Part shown: in pieces, positions 35,483 to 47,754 of the stretch
How the letters are laid out: each line of letters starts with the position of its first letter
How positions within the stretch are numbered: position 1 is the stretch's first letter
Source: Gnetum montanum
Lineage: Eukaryota > Streptophyta > Gnetopsida > Gnetales > Gnetaceae
Length of the DNA stretch: 64,000 bases
Direction: 5' to 3'
NCBI GenBank assembly: GCA_015680685.1
Contig: MNCI01036469.1
Location: 552,215 to 616,214, forward strand
Position numbers and translations under genes: made by a program
The notes under the pieces: generated by a model
Told to the model about the DNA's origin: nothing
The model's input: the letters and a program-made list of their open reading frames with translations, nothing else
The model's database searches: none

Positions 35483-36559
35483 GCGATGAAAAAATATGCT
35501 GGCATTAACACAAAATTTGCTAGCCATCATATCTTGTGTTGGAGGCAGTATAAAACACCATCAAACTTGTCAAGTTTGATAAATATGCTGGAGTTGAAAT
35601 ACCTGAAAACTCCTACAACTTACAACAATCTATTAGTAATCATGGTAGAATTTTACAATGATGAACTTGACAACAATGGCCTATATAAACCGAAGAATAC
35701 CACATTGGAAGGACTTTTAGAAAAATTTGCATTTAAGCTAAACAAAGAGACTCTCAAAGTAGTGTCGATTCACCAAAAGTCTAATAACCACTTCACCACC
35801 ATAATGCAAATCCAATGTTAGAGAGAGAGAAAAGAGCTTCCAAAGCATAACTTGGAATCTTTGGAGAGTGCAGCTAACTATAAGACATACTCTACTAGCT
35901 TGAATGGGCTCCAAGCATCATTTTTTTAGCTTTTTAATCCATTTAAAGCACATAAACTTGTACTTACTCAAATTTTATACCTACAATAATTTATTATTTT
36001 AATAAAAAAATTATAGTTCATTCATGCTATACAAGTTTATTTTGTGTTTTCTCTAGCATTAGATTTTCATTTTCAATTAAATTTAATTGCATTGTTTATG
36101 AATTCTAAGTTCCTAGATGATTGGCCAAACTATCTAGGATGCTTTGGATCCCTTTCTCAAGGCCCATGGGATTCGAAGTTAAACTATTTTGCTTGAAATC
36201 TTTGGTTTTCCAGCACAAAATTTTTTTGTTGTTATAGTTTTTGGTGCTAAAAGAAGGGCCTCTACCTAAATTCTTCACCCAATCATACTCTAACCTCTTA
36301 CAAATTCTGATCTTGACCAATTTAACCTTTCAAATTCTACCTTGGAATTCTACCAAAAAATAGCACAATCATTTATTTCCTTGTAACTTTAAAACCAACA
36401 TTCAAATTCCAATAGGTTGGGTGTTTTGCAATTTTCCCAACAACTACTAGACTTTTTAAAGCCAACGTATTTCTCAAGAAAACTTACAATTTTCACTTAC
36501 TAAAATCTACCTTTGGATCTTCCCAGGGGCGAATGTATTTTTTAGACTATCACAGACTT

Positions 36560-36840
36560 GTAGTTTCAAAAAATTTTCAATTGGGTTTTTCATATAAGCA
36601 TGATATATTTCTGGCCTACACCCAGCGTATTTCTCTAAGAAAAATACCAACATATTTTTTCTAGAAGATCTCAATGTATTTTTCACATAGGAAACCAACA
36701 TACTTTTTGAAAACCTAGCATATTTATTGCTAGAAAACCTAGCATAGTTATTCTTCACAAAGTCAAAATAGTGTAATTTTCCACAAGGGTAGCATATTTT
36801 TTAGTGTAAGCTGAGTTGAGGAGAACCTAGCGTAAAAATT
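36560..36840. repeat. Degenerate ~30-bp repeats
   Basis: Repeated AACCTAGCATATTTATT-like and CCAACATATTTTT-like blocks occur. They give an apparent repetitive minus-strand frame (KNxYARFS-like), which I regard as non-coding. Confidence 0.45.
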
Positions 36841-37154
36841 GAAAGCCAACCTCCAACATTTTCACACCAAAATTTTTTTCAACAACCAGTTACAATGTAA
36901 CCCCTACTCCCTACACTACAAAGTAATAAAAATTCAAAAAAAAACTAATTAATTAATTTTTACCAGTGTAGTATACAACACTGCCACTACCACCTACACT
37001 ACACCTATAGTCATAATTTTCATCACATTCCAAAGTTAAAATAATTTATACTCTAGGCTATTTCACCTACTAAAACTATTAAATTAAAATCCAATTAAAT
37101 ACTCAGCCAATGCCTTTCTTTAGATTGACTATATTGCCACTGAACCTTACATAG

Positions 37155-38830
37155 ATGACCACTAGCCAAGACGCAATCTATGACCTGAAAGATCCCATGA
37201 TCATAGAGCAAAGACAATCACTTAGATATAGGGGAAAAAAACTAGATTTTCCCATCATCAATGAGGAGTTTTATAACTTCTTCTATGCTAAGATGTAGTC
37301 TAGTTTGTTAATACATCATTTTGAATTTAATGCTAAGTGTCAATTTGAAATCATACATAGGGATGGAAAAAAATATATCCCATCACCTTATGACAAGATC
37401 CTCCTCACTAATTTTTATGCTCATATGCTCATACAACTCATAAATGTTGATGAGTTTAGTGAGAAACTTAGTTTGAAGGGTCATCATAAGGAACAAGATG
37501 AGTTTGAAGCTAAACCAAAGCCAAATACCTTTGTTGGGAGCCTTTTTCAACAATAGGCTTCCTAGACAACTACTTCTATTTTAGCCTTTTCTATATCATT
37601 TGTGGGACAAGTCCCTCAACCCTCTTCTCCTCATGTCCATCCTACAATGTTTGGATCAACACCCATCATTGCTACACACCAGGCATAACCTATGCCTCAA
37701 TGATCCTTCCTGTTCTCATCCATGTTCTTTACAACACAACCTCACTCCATGTGACCGTTACCTATGGTATTTACCACATCTCATCCCTTCTATATCCTAG
37801 TGGACCTCTTAGTGGGACCCCAAGTCACTGAAGCCTCTCATACCTCATTTCCCCTCTTTATTCCTCAAATTCCAGTTCAAACATCCTTCTCATTATTTAG
37901 CCCCCCTACAACCATGATCACCTAGCATCTTCCATCATTACCATTACTCATTACATGATCACAGGCCTCCCAACCTTCCTTGAAATCACTTGTACAAAGC
38001 CTAAAATCCACCAGAGTGCCCCAAGGCTTGGATCAAGTCTTTCAGATGATCTAGGACATTAATGAAGTGTTGCACAAGCTTAAGGCATCTCCCACTTAGA
38101 TGGTCAAAATAATGGACTTCTACCAAGATGATCACATTAGTCTAACCATCCCTCAAATCACTCTTCCTTCAAGCATTCCCATCCCACAGATTACCAAATA
38201 TAATAATGAGGGTGATCCCAATGCACACCTAAATACCTTCTATTTTGAGTGCTTATTGCTACAAGCTTGACTTCACACCATCATGGGTATCTTCCTTATG
38301 TTCCTTAAAAGGAAAGCCTTAGACTAGTACCATGCATTCCCTAAAGGATTCATTGCCTCATTAGAGGATTTGATTTCACAATTCATGAATCATTTCAAGT
38401 GTAACTTGAAACTAGACATTGCCTTTGATTATTTGATGAAAATCAAACAAGGGCCTCTTGAACCTATCTAGAAGTTCATTCAATGATACAGTGCTCTACT
38501 TAATAAGATTCCTAAACCTATAGTTAAAACCCATATTATGACCATTTTTAAAAGAGAGGTTAATGATTTTATCAAATTCAAACTATACTACTTAGACTTT
38601 TAGCCCCTTATTTAATCTTTCTCACAAACAAAGAATATAGAGGATGTTGCTAAAGCTACCCATGACCCTGCTTACATAGTATACAAGAATCAGTATGCAA
38701 GAAAGGATAGGGATAAGGGGAAGAAAAACCATGTAGCCACGGCCACTATGGTCAAAGAAAACAAAACTACATAGGGGCCAAAGATAAATTAATCCAAGGT
38801 CTCTACCATAAGCAACCAAACTTCAACATT
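37155..38830 (+). pseudogene. Family-A gag, second copy
   Basis: Starts MTTSQDAIYDLKDPMIIEQ and continues with HHFEFNAKCQFEIIHRDGKK, then VDEFSEKL and AKPKPNTFVGSLF. A Pro/Ser-rich linker occupies 37,560-37,990. The capsid (about 38,100-38,580) reads DPNAHLNTFYFECLLL, FLKRKALDXYHAFPKG and LEDLISQFMNHFKCNLKL, then KQGPLEPI. This is a clear retrotransposon Gag pattern (PF03732-like), with Trp of the K-A-L-x-W-Y block replaced by a stop. It matches 3,737-5,170 collinearly. Stops and frameshifts are common. Confidence 0.75.
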
Positions 38831-39800
38831 GGAGGCCTCTACCTCAAACCAAACTAGGCCTAAATTTGAGTGAAAAGATTAGTCAAAGTACACAAAGTTG
38901 CCCTTAAAATCATCCAAGCTTCTTGACCAATTACTCAAGGGTGGTCAAATCCAATATAAGCAAATAACTGAGAATGCCTATAAGAGGCATGATAGATTAT
39001 GCAAAATTACTAAAGATCCCACTCTAGCAACCAAGGATGACCCATTGGTACCAAAGTATTTCAAACTTAATCGATTTTTCAAGTATGATTAGTTACCCAG
39101 TTATGATACTAATTTTTGTTTAGCCCTAGAGGATGGCCTAAAAAAGATGATAGACAATGGAGAGCTAGTGCTAGATGCTTCCAACCTAGTTATATCTCAA
39201 AACCAATTCATGCAAGTATATAAAGACCCATTTAATGTAAACAACAACCCTTATACAATAGTAGCATTCAACAACTAGCCAGGGAGCTATTTGTGATTTA
39301 GGTACCTCCTTGTGATAAAAAGGGCCATTGAACTTCATCAAGTTCAAGAACTTCTTTTGTCATAAGGATACAATCACTAGCATCTCCCAAAGAACCCTTT
39401 GTCATCAAAGTATCCCCTTCCACTACCACTAATCCTACAATTCATGTTGACCAACATTCTCCCATGGTGTCCAACACAACAAATTCTTCACAATCTAATA
39501 TTAAGAAATTGCCTACCAAACAATGTAAGAATTCTACCCCAAAGCCCTATAACAAAGACAATAAGCAAGTGAAGGCATGGAAGGAAGTGGGCCCACTGAA
39601 GCCCACATCTATTTCAGCAATTCCTACAAGCTTCAATGCTCAAACCACTTCAACTAGTAAACTCAGCAATGACCATAAACCACAAGAGAAGGGAATGAGG
39701 CTAAACCACAAACCTTGAAACATGAAGTTAGAATCTTGGGTAGAATGTAGGAAGTCAAGATCAACAAGAACAAAAAAATAATGGTCAATGATAAAGACTT
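38831..39800 (+). pseudogene. Family-A gag C-terminal region, second copy
   Basis: Reads LPLKSSKLLDQLLKGGQIQ, AYKRHDRLCKITKDPTLATK, then FCLALEDGLKKMIDNGELVLD. The equivalents in the first copy are near 5,450-5,720. The pattern K-x-H-x(n)-H/C followed by I-x-x-G-x-L is the position of the Cys/His motif in Tat-type Gag, but ligands are lost. A Lys/Pro/Ser/Thr-rich linker ends the segment (39,464-39,718 open). Confidence 0.5.
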
Positions 39801-40249
39801 CGTCAAAGTCATGGAATAGGTAAAACTATCCTTAAAAATGAAAAACACCTCATTGAGCCTATATGACCTAGTAATATTTTCTTCTGCTTACCATGAAGCC
39901 TTGGTGAGGATGTTGACCTCAATTCTTGTTAGCAAAGACATTCTTGCTAACTAAGAATCCATTCACATGGTAACGGTATCATCTTCACCTAGGAAAGAAA
40001 CAAAGTTAACTATGCTAGTGTTTCATGATAGTGAAGTGAAGATCAACCCCCAGGATGGCAAGATAATGAGGGCTTCTCTCTTTAAAACCATAAGGATTGT
40101 TCAATACAAAATATATAGGATGCACCTTAATGTTAGGGCAGTAGCCAATGTGATACCATTTATCATTTTGAATGGTTAGGCTTGACAGAGCACATGCAAA
40201 GTACTCCAACTTCTACACTCAAATCCTTCAACAAATTGTAGGTAGCTAT
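39801..40249 (+). pseudogene. Family-A protease region, part upstream of the TIR element
   Basis: Matches 6,310-6,740. It includes SLYDLVIFSSAYHEALVRML, TSILVSKDILA, then YKIYRMHLNVRAVANVIPFI at the degraded protease site and LKSFNKL. It breaks at GTAGCTATTG and continues at 47,758. Confidence 0.65.
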
Positions 40250-40530
40250 TGATGCATAAATTTTGGATGCACCAACACATGGGGGAAAAACTTGTTTGAG
40301 GAGACTATTGCCTAGGGCACCTCTTGTATGGGTATGAAAACCTAGGAATAGTCTCAGCTGGAAAGGGCTATGTAATGTTACAAAAAAAAGTAATTAAACT
40401 AGAAAATTGAGGAATTTGAATTGAGAAACAGTCTTGAATTCCAAGACTTAATGAAAATACAATAGTTAACTAAAAAATTAAATTTTCCCTTATCCCTCGT
40501 TGTTGTTGCTAGTCTGTCACTACTAGTGGT
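40250..40530 (+). repeat. Left terminal inverted repeat
   Basis: Pairs with 47,475-47,754. The best conserved stretch corresponds to AAAAACTTGTTTGAGGAGAC and the following TATTGCCTAGGGC (about 40,285-40,320). The terminal TATTGATGCAT is paired with ATGCATCAATG at the right end. Confidence 0.8.
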
Positions 40531-41464
40531 GCCCCTTGCCAGGTAGGAAGACTTTGACTACCACTGAAGAGGGAGAAAGAGAAATAGTGGGATGCACCCA
40601 CCAATCGCCCTCTACACATACGTTAACATCACTATCCTGATTGCCATCACTACCTCAAGAGCTCACTTGCTAGTCATGTTGACCAGGAGAAAGGAAAGAT
40701 GTTACTGGTGTCACCTACCATGCATACATGTGCACTGGGAGAGAGAGAGAGAGAGAGAGAGAAAGCTACCAGCTGTAGCACAAAAAAGAAGAAAACTGCT
40801 GTCACCTACTACTTTCCTTGGCTAACCCCTGGAGCCTCTACTATTGTAGGCATGTTCTACTATAAGCAAGAGGAAATATAACCCCATGCACCTAGGGTTA
40901 TTATCTATGTGTCTACTCTACATGCTATGGGTGCACAGCAGCAATTGCCACACTATCTAACATACAATTGTTGTTTCTATCATGTGTTGCCAGCTTGATG
41001 CCATGCCTTCTACTTTGGCACTAAGTCCGTGCATTTCCTATAACATGCGTCACCTTCTATTGCTTTCTTGCAACTACTAGTGGTCATAGGAACCATGCAT
41101 CATCCCTTCTACTGACACTCACGCTTGCTAGTCCATCACTTCCATAAAAAAGAAACCACTATCTATTGGTTTTCTAGCCACCGTCATTGAATTTCTGTCA
41201 TCTTCTATGTCTCTAATGCATGGCAATGATAGATGCTTCTATTGTTGGTGACATGTTGCTATCTATGTGGCGAGCCTACCACTATTGGCCACTGGCTATA
41301 GCACCTACATGTTGTTTCCACCCTTGCCTCATAGCCTACTATCATTTGTAGATGCTGCTAACACTGGCTGCGACCACTCATGCACCATCTGCATATGTTT
41401 GCTACACTGTTGTTACTAAGAAAAAAAAGGAACCATCATTGACTAGTTTCCTGGTTGGCCCCTA
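40531..41464. repeat. Left subterminal region with (GA)12
   Basis: Less AT-rich than the surroundings, with many CTACTA/CCATCAC-type short repeats and a (GA)12 tract at 40,739-40,762. GTTGCTAGTCTGTC and GAGAGAGA..AGCTACCA have inverted counterparts near 47,480-47,500 and 47,290-47,325. No gene recognised. Confidence 0.5.
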
Positions 41465-43300
41465 AGATCTTATGAGTTAAGAGCCCAGAGATGGATCCCC
41501 CCTTGGTGTAAAACCCCTTCAACTTCACTAACTATCATGAAATCCCAAAATCCCTCCAAAACATAAACTTGTTCTTCAATCCTACAACCTCTACTAGTGA
41601 TGTCTGCCAACATATACAATGTTTTGAAACCTTACTAGGCATCCACAACATTGTTCAAAATGACATAGCGTGTAGGGTATTTACGACAACTTTCAAGAGT
41701 AAAGCCACCTAATGGTTTTTGATGCTCCCAAATGCCTCTATTGACTCATGGCAAGAGTTCAAAAATAAGTTCCTAATTTAGTTTGACAAGTTCACTAGCC
41801 CAGCCATAGCATCAAGCAATTTTACAAGCTTAAGGAAAATACCTAGAGAAAATGTTCAAGACTACAACTTAAAATTCCTCCATCAACTTGCCTATGTGCC
41901 AAATGAGATGCATCTGCAACCTAATGGCATCCTCAATTTCTACTTGTCCACCGTTGATCCATTCTTTTCCTATGCCATCAAATCTGATCCCAACATAATG
42001 GAAATACGAGTGATGCCTAAAGCCATGGAGTTAGACCAAATTACCCTCATGAACAACATCCAAACCCAATTTGGAATGATGAGGGTTAGTAATCCTATGC
42101 AATCTAACCCTCTGCCCCTACCAACTTTTCCAATGACTAACACTATGTTCCAAACTCCCACTCCTCTTTAACTAACTCAACCTTCAAACAATTATTTTTA
42201 AGGTCCCACATATTCTTCATTTCTACCATCTAACACTAGTTTGAATGATGACTAATTGAAGGCCTTAATTCAATCCATCATTAACCCAAACAAGATATCT
42301 AATCCTGTTGAAGCCCCAACTCAAACTCAAAATCAGATGACCCATATATTAACTTCACTTCAAAAACTTTCAAATGAAGTAGTTGAATTAGCATGAAATA
42401 ACAGGGGTCTTATATAATCTAAAAAGCCAAGTACATCAATCAATGACAAGTATTTTCACCTTCATAACACTAGGCAACATTATGAGAAGGCTAGTCTTCA
42501 ATTTTTAGCACTATATGGTGACAATGCCCAAAGTCAACAAAATGGGAAACCCCTTGTTATGATCCTTAATGTACCTCATGAAATAGAAAATGAAGAGGTT
42601 TCCTCATTGGAACAAGTTATGGTAAGCAACCCCAACCCACATAACATTGACTACCATAGACTTAGTGACATCATGAACAACACACAAGAACAAACTAGGA
42701 ATAATCCTTATACTTCTCCAAACAAAATAGTTCATAGTCAAAACAATATAAACAATCAAATCGGGCCATCCCAAATAAACGCCCCACAACGATCAAACTC
42801 CCCTTCAATACTTAGAAGAACTCCACCTCACAAGAAGCCAAAGATGAACATAAGACTTACGATCTACTTGAGGATTTGAAGAAAATTAAGGCTAACATTT
42901 CGATGTATGATCTTCTACACTTTAATGAAATGAAAGAGGTGATCCAAGAGATAGTTCATAAATTGGAAACCAATAAAGGAAAATCCCCAATCCTTGAAAG
43001 GCAAGTTCACTTTGCAGAAAGTCCTAATGCATTATTAGTACAAAACACAAACAATCCCATGATGATTAAGAAAGAGCAAACTTCTTTCCTAAAAACTTTG
43101 ATTATTTTAGGAAAGAACATTCATAATTGTTTGATGGATTCTGGAGAAATCATTAGTGTCATGCCACTTGGTGTATGTAAGACTTTAGGAGCACAAATGA
43201 TACCACAAATGAAAAGCATAATTCAACTTGATGGATCTAACATACATGTAGTAGGGTCATTTAAAGAAATGAAAGTACAACTTAAATAATACCCTACATT
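41465..43300 (+). pseudogene. Gypsy gag and protease fragment inside the TIR element
   Basis: Reads MDPPLV, a stop, then CQHIQCFETLLGIHNI, TTFKSKATXWFLMLPNASID, SWQEFKNKFLI and ENVQDYNLKFLHQLAYVPNE, a capsid pattern. The protease at about 43,080-43,289 reads LGKNIHNCLMDSGEIISVMP with D-S-G, then QLDGSNIHVVGSFKEMKVQL. It is distinct in sequence from families A and B. The longest open stretches are 41,896-42,171, 42,559-42,879 and 42,876-43,289. It starts right after the left subterminal region. Confidence 0.7.
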
Positions 43301-43950
43301 ACATGTTTTATAAATATCTTAGTAGTAAACATGTCACCCACTTATGGTATGCTCTTATCTAGGAATTTTGGAGCCAAGTTTGAGGGCTTCTATAGGTCAA
43401 ATTTCTTAGAACTATTAATCCCTATCAAAGGTAAATCTGAATATATGATTATACCTAGAGAACCCTTTTATAAGCAAGTTGTAATGACTTTTGATTAGCA
43501 AAATCGATCTTTGAAGAATCAAAAAACTAACCTTTGTATTGGAGTTATTGAGATTGAGCATGGTGAACATGTTATAGATGACCATATGAGTGGAATTACA
43601 AAAATAAATCCTTTTTCTCATATAGATTCCACCCAACCCTATCAAACTTCTAGGGAAGGTGAAAAAATCTATGAAGACATCTTACCTTATCACCAACATG
43701 ATGGAAAGGGATTTCTTCTAAATGACCTACCATATTTAGGGGAGGATGAAGATATAATTGAGGTCCAATCCCTTAAAACATTAGAGGGTGTGCTAAATTT
43801 TGATGATGTATCCATTGAACATGTTCCTAAAGAAGCTGTATTTGATGATTTACAAAGACCTAGACCTATTAGACCTAAGATTGAAACTTATATGAAATAA
43901 GAATTTGCTAAACTTCTAGGATCTAAAATTATTCATCTTATGAAACACTC
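43301..43950 (+). pseudogene. Protease-to-RT linker of the same gypsy fragment
   Basis: Open stretch 43,511-43,900. It includes MSPTYGMLLSRNFGAKFEGF (an L-L-x-R-x-F block like that following proteases) and an acidic segment ending QRPRPIRPKIETYMK. The sequence then reads EFAKLLGSKIIHLMKHSSS, which looks like the entry into RT, but RT itself is missing. Confidence 0.55.
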
Positions 43951-44029
43951 AAGTTCAATGCCTTATAGAAAAAAAAACAAGAAAATTAAGATTGTGTCTT
44001 GATTTTCGTAATCTTAATCATCAAAAAAT

Positions 44030-44345
44030 TGTTAAACGATGGCTTGAAAAGAAATGTGTGAGTAAAGTCTTTAAAATAGGAGATCGAGTCCTAAAAAGAG
44101 GTAGAGCATTTGGTTGAACAAGTCTTCAAAGTAAATTCTCTCCTATGTGGTCAGACCCATCCCAAGTTACAGATGTCATTGGTCCCAATGTGTAAAAAAT
44201 TGCTAATGTGCAAGGACATAAGTTACATCGGAACTTTAATGCATTTCATTTCAAGCATTTCTACTTAGGTTCCCCACATGGACACATAGTAGATCCTTAC
44301 TTGCATGCTTTTGAACCTTTCACCATGCATTTCATTTGTATATAG
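44030..44345 (+). pseudogene. Integrase C-terminal fragment in the TIR element
   Basis: Reads FKIGDRVLKRGRAFG, a stop, TSLQSKFSPMWSDPSQVTDV, then NVQGHKLHRNFNAFHFKHFY. This is the G-D-x-V-L..F-x-P-x-W-x-G/D-P..V-x-x-x-x-L-K-x-F/Y pattern that ends Ty3/gypsy pol. RT, RNase H and the integrase core are absent, so a deletion of roughly 2.5-3 kb separates it from the preceding fragment. Confidence 0.6.
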
Positions 44346-46330
44346 TTGCATTTGCATGTTTTCTTTGCATTTCAATCATCTCTTTCTTAGCATATTGGTT
44401 TGATTTGATTTGTGCTTTTCATATTATCTCAATAGTCATTATGATCATTTGAGTTACTAGACATTGGATCATCATAACACCATTGGAAAATAATGTGAGC
44501 ATAATGCTTTATATATATAATATATATACTATTTCTATTACATAAAATCTCCTTTATATTTTATATTTCAATAATGCTATGATCCTTCCAAGTTTTTTTC
44601 AAGGTTTTATTCTTATTAGTTATGTTGGATTATGGAGGATAGAATTATTCTAACTTATCATGTAATCATCATGATCATGTGAGTGTAGGATAAGTGATGT
44701 TGGATCATGATTAGCCACAATCACTAGGTGGCCTTGGAAAATGTCAATTTTCCCTCTCATAAGCCCCAACCTTCAAGTGTGATGATCTATGGTCATCCCA
44801 TGAACAACAAGGTGAAGTGTGTTCATCTCCACTTGAGAACCCTTAGACACCTTGGAGACCTACTATGATGCCATCAGATTGTATTTAAAGGCACATACAC
44901 GAGGGTGGAGCTATAAAATGGGCAAATTTTTGAAAGGATCGTGTTCTTTGGCAATGTAGTTAATTGGCCAGACTCATGTTGGAATTCCTACCTTAAGAAT
45001 GAAGTACACCATGAGCAAAGTTTCCTAAAAAAAAAAAGAAACAAAAGAAAAGAAATGAGGACCATGTTCATTGGCAGTGTAATAAGTTCTTGAGTGTGAT
45101 GGGGTCTAGCAGCAATCCTCACCCTAGCCTCCATTCCCCTTCTAGACCTATTTCCCTGAAATTCAATAAAAGAAAAAAGAATCCCAAGGAAAAGTCCAAA
45201 AATTGCAACTAGCCACAATCTAACATGAGCTTGTCCTCCTCATTAAGTTTAGTATAGGTTTTGTGCTCAGAGTAGTCCACATACCTTTTTACTTTTACCT
45301 TGTGTTAGAATTGGGAATGAGATCTTAATTATATGATTCAAATTATATACATATATAGTTAAAATTATTATTTATAAAGAGTATATATTTTGAGCTTGAT
45401 TAAATACAATGGTGTGGTAAGGGTGGGCCACATTTAGTTCTCTTGTGATTATGTGGTTATTTTAATCATGTTTAGATTAGTATAGTTTACTTCTAAGTTT
45501 CTATTTTTCTATTTTGTGATGTTTTTGATTCTCTATCTGTTGCATTTTCTTTTAAAATTGGTGGTTTTTGTTATCCATACATTCGCATGCAATTAAGCTT
45601 TGGAGGCTAAATGTTGATGTCAACCTTGTCCATACTAGGCACGGGGCCATGTTTAAATAACATGTAGATGGAAAAGTGGAATCATCAGTTAAATGGAAAA
45701 AATTCTCAAACAATCTATAGATCATCAGAGTGCCTCAAGTTCCTTGGTCTATTTTGAACATAATTAGGAAAATTACTTTTGATTTCTAGATCATGGTGGT
45801 CAACCAAGAAAGAATTTTACAATTACAAAATCAATGGCCCTTACTTCCAAACTAGACAATGATACAACCTAGTCAGTTAGGAATGTCTCACAACCTACCA
45901 AAACTAGGCCATGTAGAATTTATTAGTAGAACTGCATCAATCTCACTTTCACAAAGAATTAGAATTCCATGAAATAGACAACTCAAGCATGGACAATAGA
46001 CTTGTAAAACATGTTAGTATACAAGCATATGAACCATCTTTTTATAAATCCTAAACAAAAATACAGTAATCATAAGTTTAAAAAAGCAACAATACCAAAT
46101 CCCAATTCAAGTTCAAAACCAAAAAAATATCAAATCTAAGAGAAAAATATCGCATCTCTCCACCCACCACCACTAATATACCTTGGGAAAGTAGCACTTA
46201 CCAACATTTATCATTAATATGTAAATTAAGTTGTCATTGGCATGCATATTCATATCATACCAATTTCTGATTATTATATCCATAGGATTTACATTAATAA
46301 TCTTAAGTGGACATGCAAAAACATGGGATG
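44346..46330. other. Interior of the TIR element, no gene recognised
   Basis: AT-rich, with a TATATATAATATATATAC stretch at about 44,511-44,530 and scattered CATTTGCATG-like repeats near 44,325-44,375. It may contain the 3' LTR of the gypsy fragment. The minus-strand frame 44,988-45,218 has no motif. Confidence 0.35.
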
Positions 46331-47474
46331 GCAGTTACGTAACCACTCAGGTCACAACAGAATATGGTAATGAAGATAGGTGGTGGTGGCCATAATGGCC
46401 ACAGGTGAGAATGTGGTATAGGATTGTTACGTTGGTGGTGGTAGGTGCATGGAGGATGTGGGAAAAACTAACACCACCAATAGTGGATGTGGTAAGAAAT
46501 GACCTATAAAAGGGAGGAGAAGCATCCATCAAAGAGGGGATCCCAGCAAGGGACAACCAAGAAACTAGTAGGTAGTGGTTTTCTCCTTCTCGTTTTTGGT
46601 GGACATCGGGTAGCCATCGATTGGACTTTCAACATCAAAGGGGACTCCTACATCCATTAAGGTGAGGAGCCTTCTTTTTCTTTGGCATAACTAATGAGGG
46701 TAGGTGATGCAGTAATGGACACATGGTAGTTGTGCTCTACATGTGACAAGAGAGCAGTGGCAACAACATCCATGATAGCTCCTAGTGGCAGATGGCAATG
46801 GTACATGGCTCACCAACAATAGTGTCAAAGTGGCATCAACAAGAGGTCACAATTGTAGGTAGTGGATAGCCTTCTCCCTCTTCCTAAATAGTAGTGACAG
46901 AGAAGCAAGGATCTGACGGTGCGCACATCAAAAGCATTTGTAGATGGTGACGCAGGCATTGGTGGTAGAGGCGATGCATGGCGCAATGACACACATGCAT
47001 AACAAATGTGTAGCATTTGACAATGTTGTCAATGGCATAGTGGAAATGGTAGACAGCCTCGCATGTGTATGTATGAAGCATAGATCAGGGATGGCAGTGC
47101 ATAGTAGCAACCAACAAGTAGCATGCAACAAGTCCTTCAAGGGCGACAACGCATAGCAGCAACTAGTAGGCGGCTGTAGGTGAACATGCAACATCTAGGT
47201 GACCTCTTGGGATTTTCTATCATCTTTGGTAGGGCAGTGGTAGTAGCAATGTGTGTGGCTCTCCATGATGGTAGTGGTGAATAGTGAGGTCTCCCTCTCT
47301 CTCTCTCTCTCTCCATGGTAGCAGTGATAGCACATCCTTGTGCACAACAGGGTTTTCGTCCTTGCTGCCACAAGGGTACTCTACTTGATAATAACTATAG
47401 TAGCAGTGGTTGGTGGTGAAACAAATCTCTCTCTCTCCCTCTCTTGGTAGCTACAAGCATTGTCAACTATAGGA
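46331..47474. repeat. Right subterminal region with (CT)9
   Basis: Rich in GGTGGTGG/GGTAGTGG and GGCAATGG short repeats, higher in GC than its flanks, with CT tracts at 47,295-47,312 and 47,428-47,444. Several open frames on both strands (46,825-47,373) reflect this composition and are not convincing genes. Confidence 0.5.
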
Positions 47475-47754
47475 GCATCTGCGACAGACAAGCGACAATA
47501 GCAGGAAACTAGTGAAAATTTAAATTTTTTTAATAGTTGACTATTGTATTTACATTAAGTTTTGGAATTTAAGATTGTTGTTAATTTAAATTCTTCAACT
47601 TTCAATTTAATTTACCTTTTTTTGCAACATCACATAGCCCTCTCTAGCTAAGACTATTCCCAAGTTTCTATACCCATATGGGAGGAGCCCTAGGCAATAG
47701 TCTCCTCAAACAAGTTTTTCTTCTAGTATTGGTGCATCCAAAATTTATGCATCA
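47475..47754 (-). repeat. Right terminal inverted repeat
   Basis: Reverse complement of 40,250-40,530, ending CCAAAATTTATGCATCA. Confidence 0.8.

Larger units (their letters stand above)
33901..37110 (+). repeat. Family-A LTR copy c plus leader
   Basis: From 33,845 to about 35,040 it aligns with 62,355-63,590. From about 34,980 to 36,270 it aligns with copies a and b. It follows integrase and precedes a gag, so it lies between two family-A coding units. The part after about 36,300 is leader or unassigned AT-rich DNA with TACACTACA-type repeats near 36,900-37,010. LTR ends cannot be fixed. Confidence 0.55.
40250..47754. mobile_element. 7.5-kb element with long terminal inverted repeats
   Basis: The left end TGATGCATAAATTTTGGATG matches the reverse complement of the right end for about 270 bases with scattered differences. 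Weaker inverted similarity continues inward, including a GA tract on the left and a CT tract on the right. The element interrupts a family-A protease whose uninterrupted version is at 6,738-6,746. Flanks GTAGCTATTG (40,242-40,251) and GTAGTGTTG (47,758-47,766) suggest a target duplication of about 9 bases. Long TIRs and a 9-bp duplication point to a Mutator-like or foldback element. No transposase is visible; the interior carries gypsy fragments. Confidence 0.75.

Noticed and set aside
40592-40881. Open frames containing an Arg-Glu run
   Set aside because: Generated by the (GA)12 tract; the mirrored right-hand region does not conserve the frame.
46825-47373. Overlapping open frames on both strands in the right subterminal region of the TIR element
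   Set aside because: They follow from the GC-richer, simple-repeat composition; no domain or start context supports a gene or a transposase.
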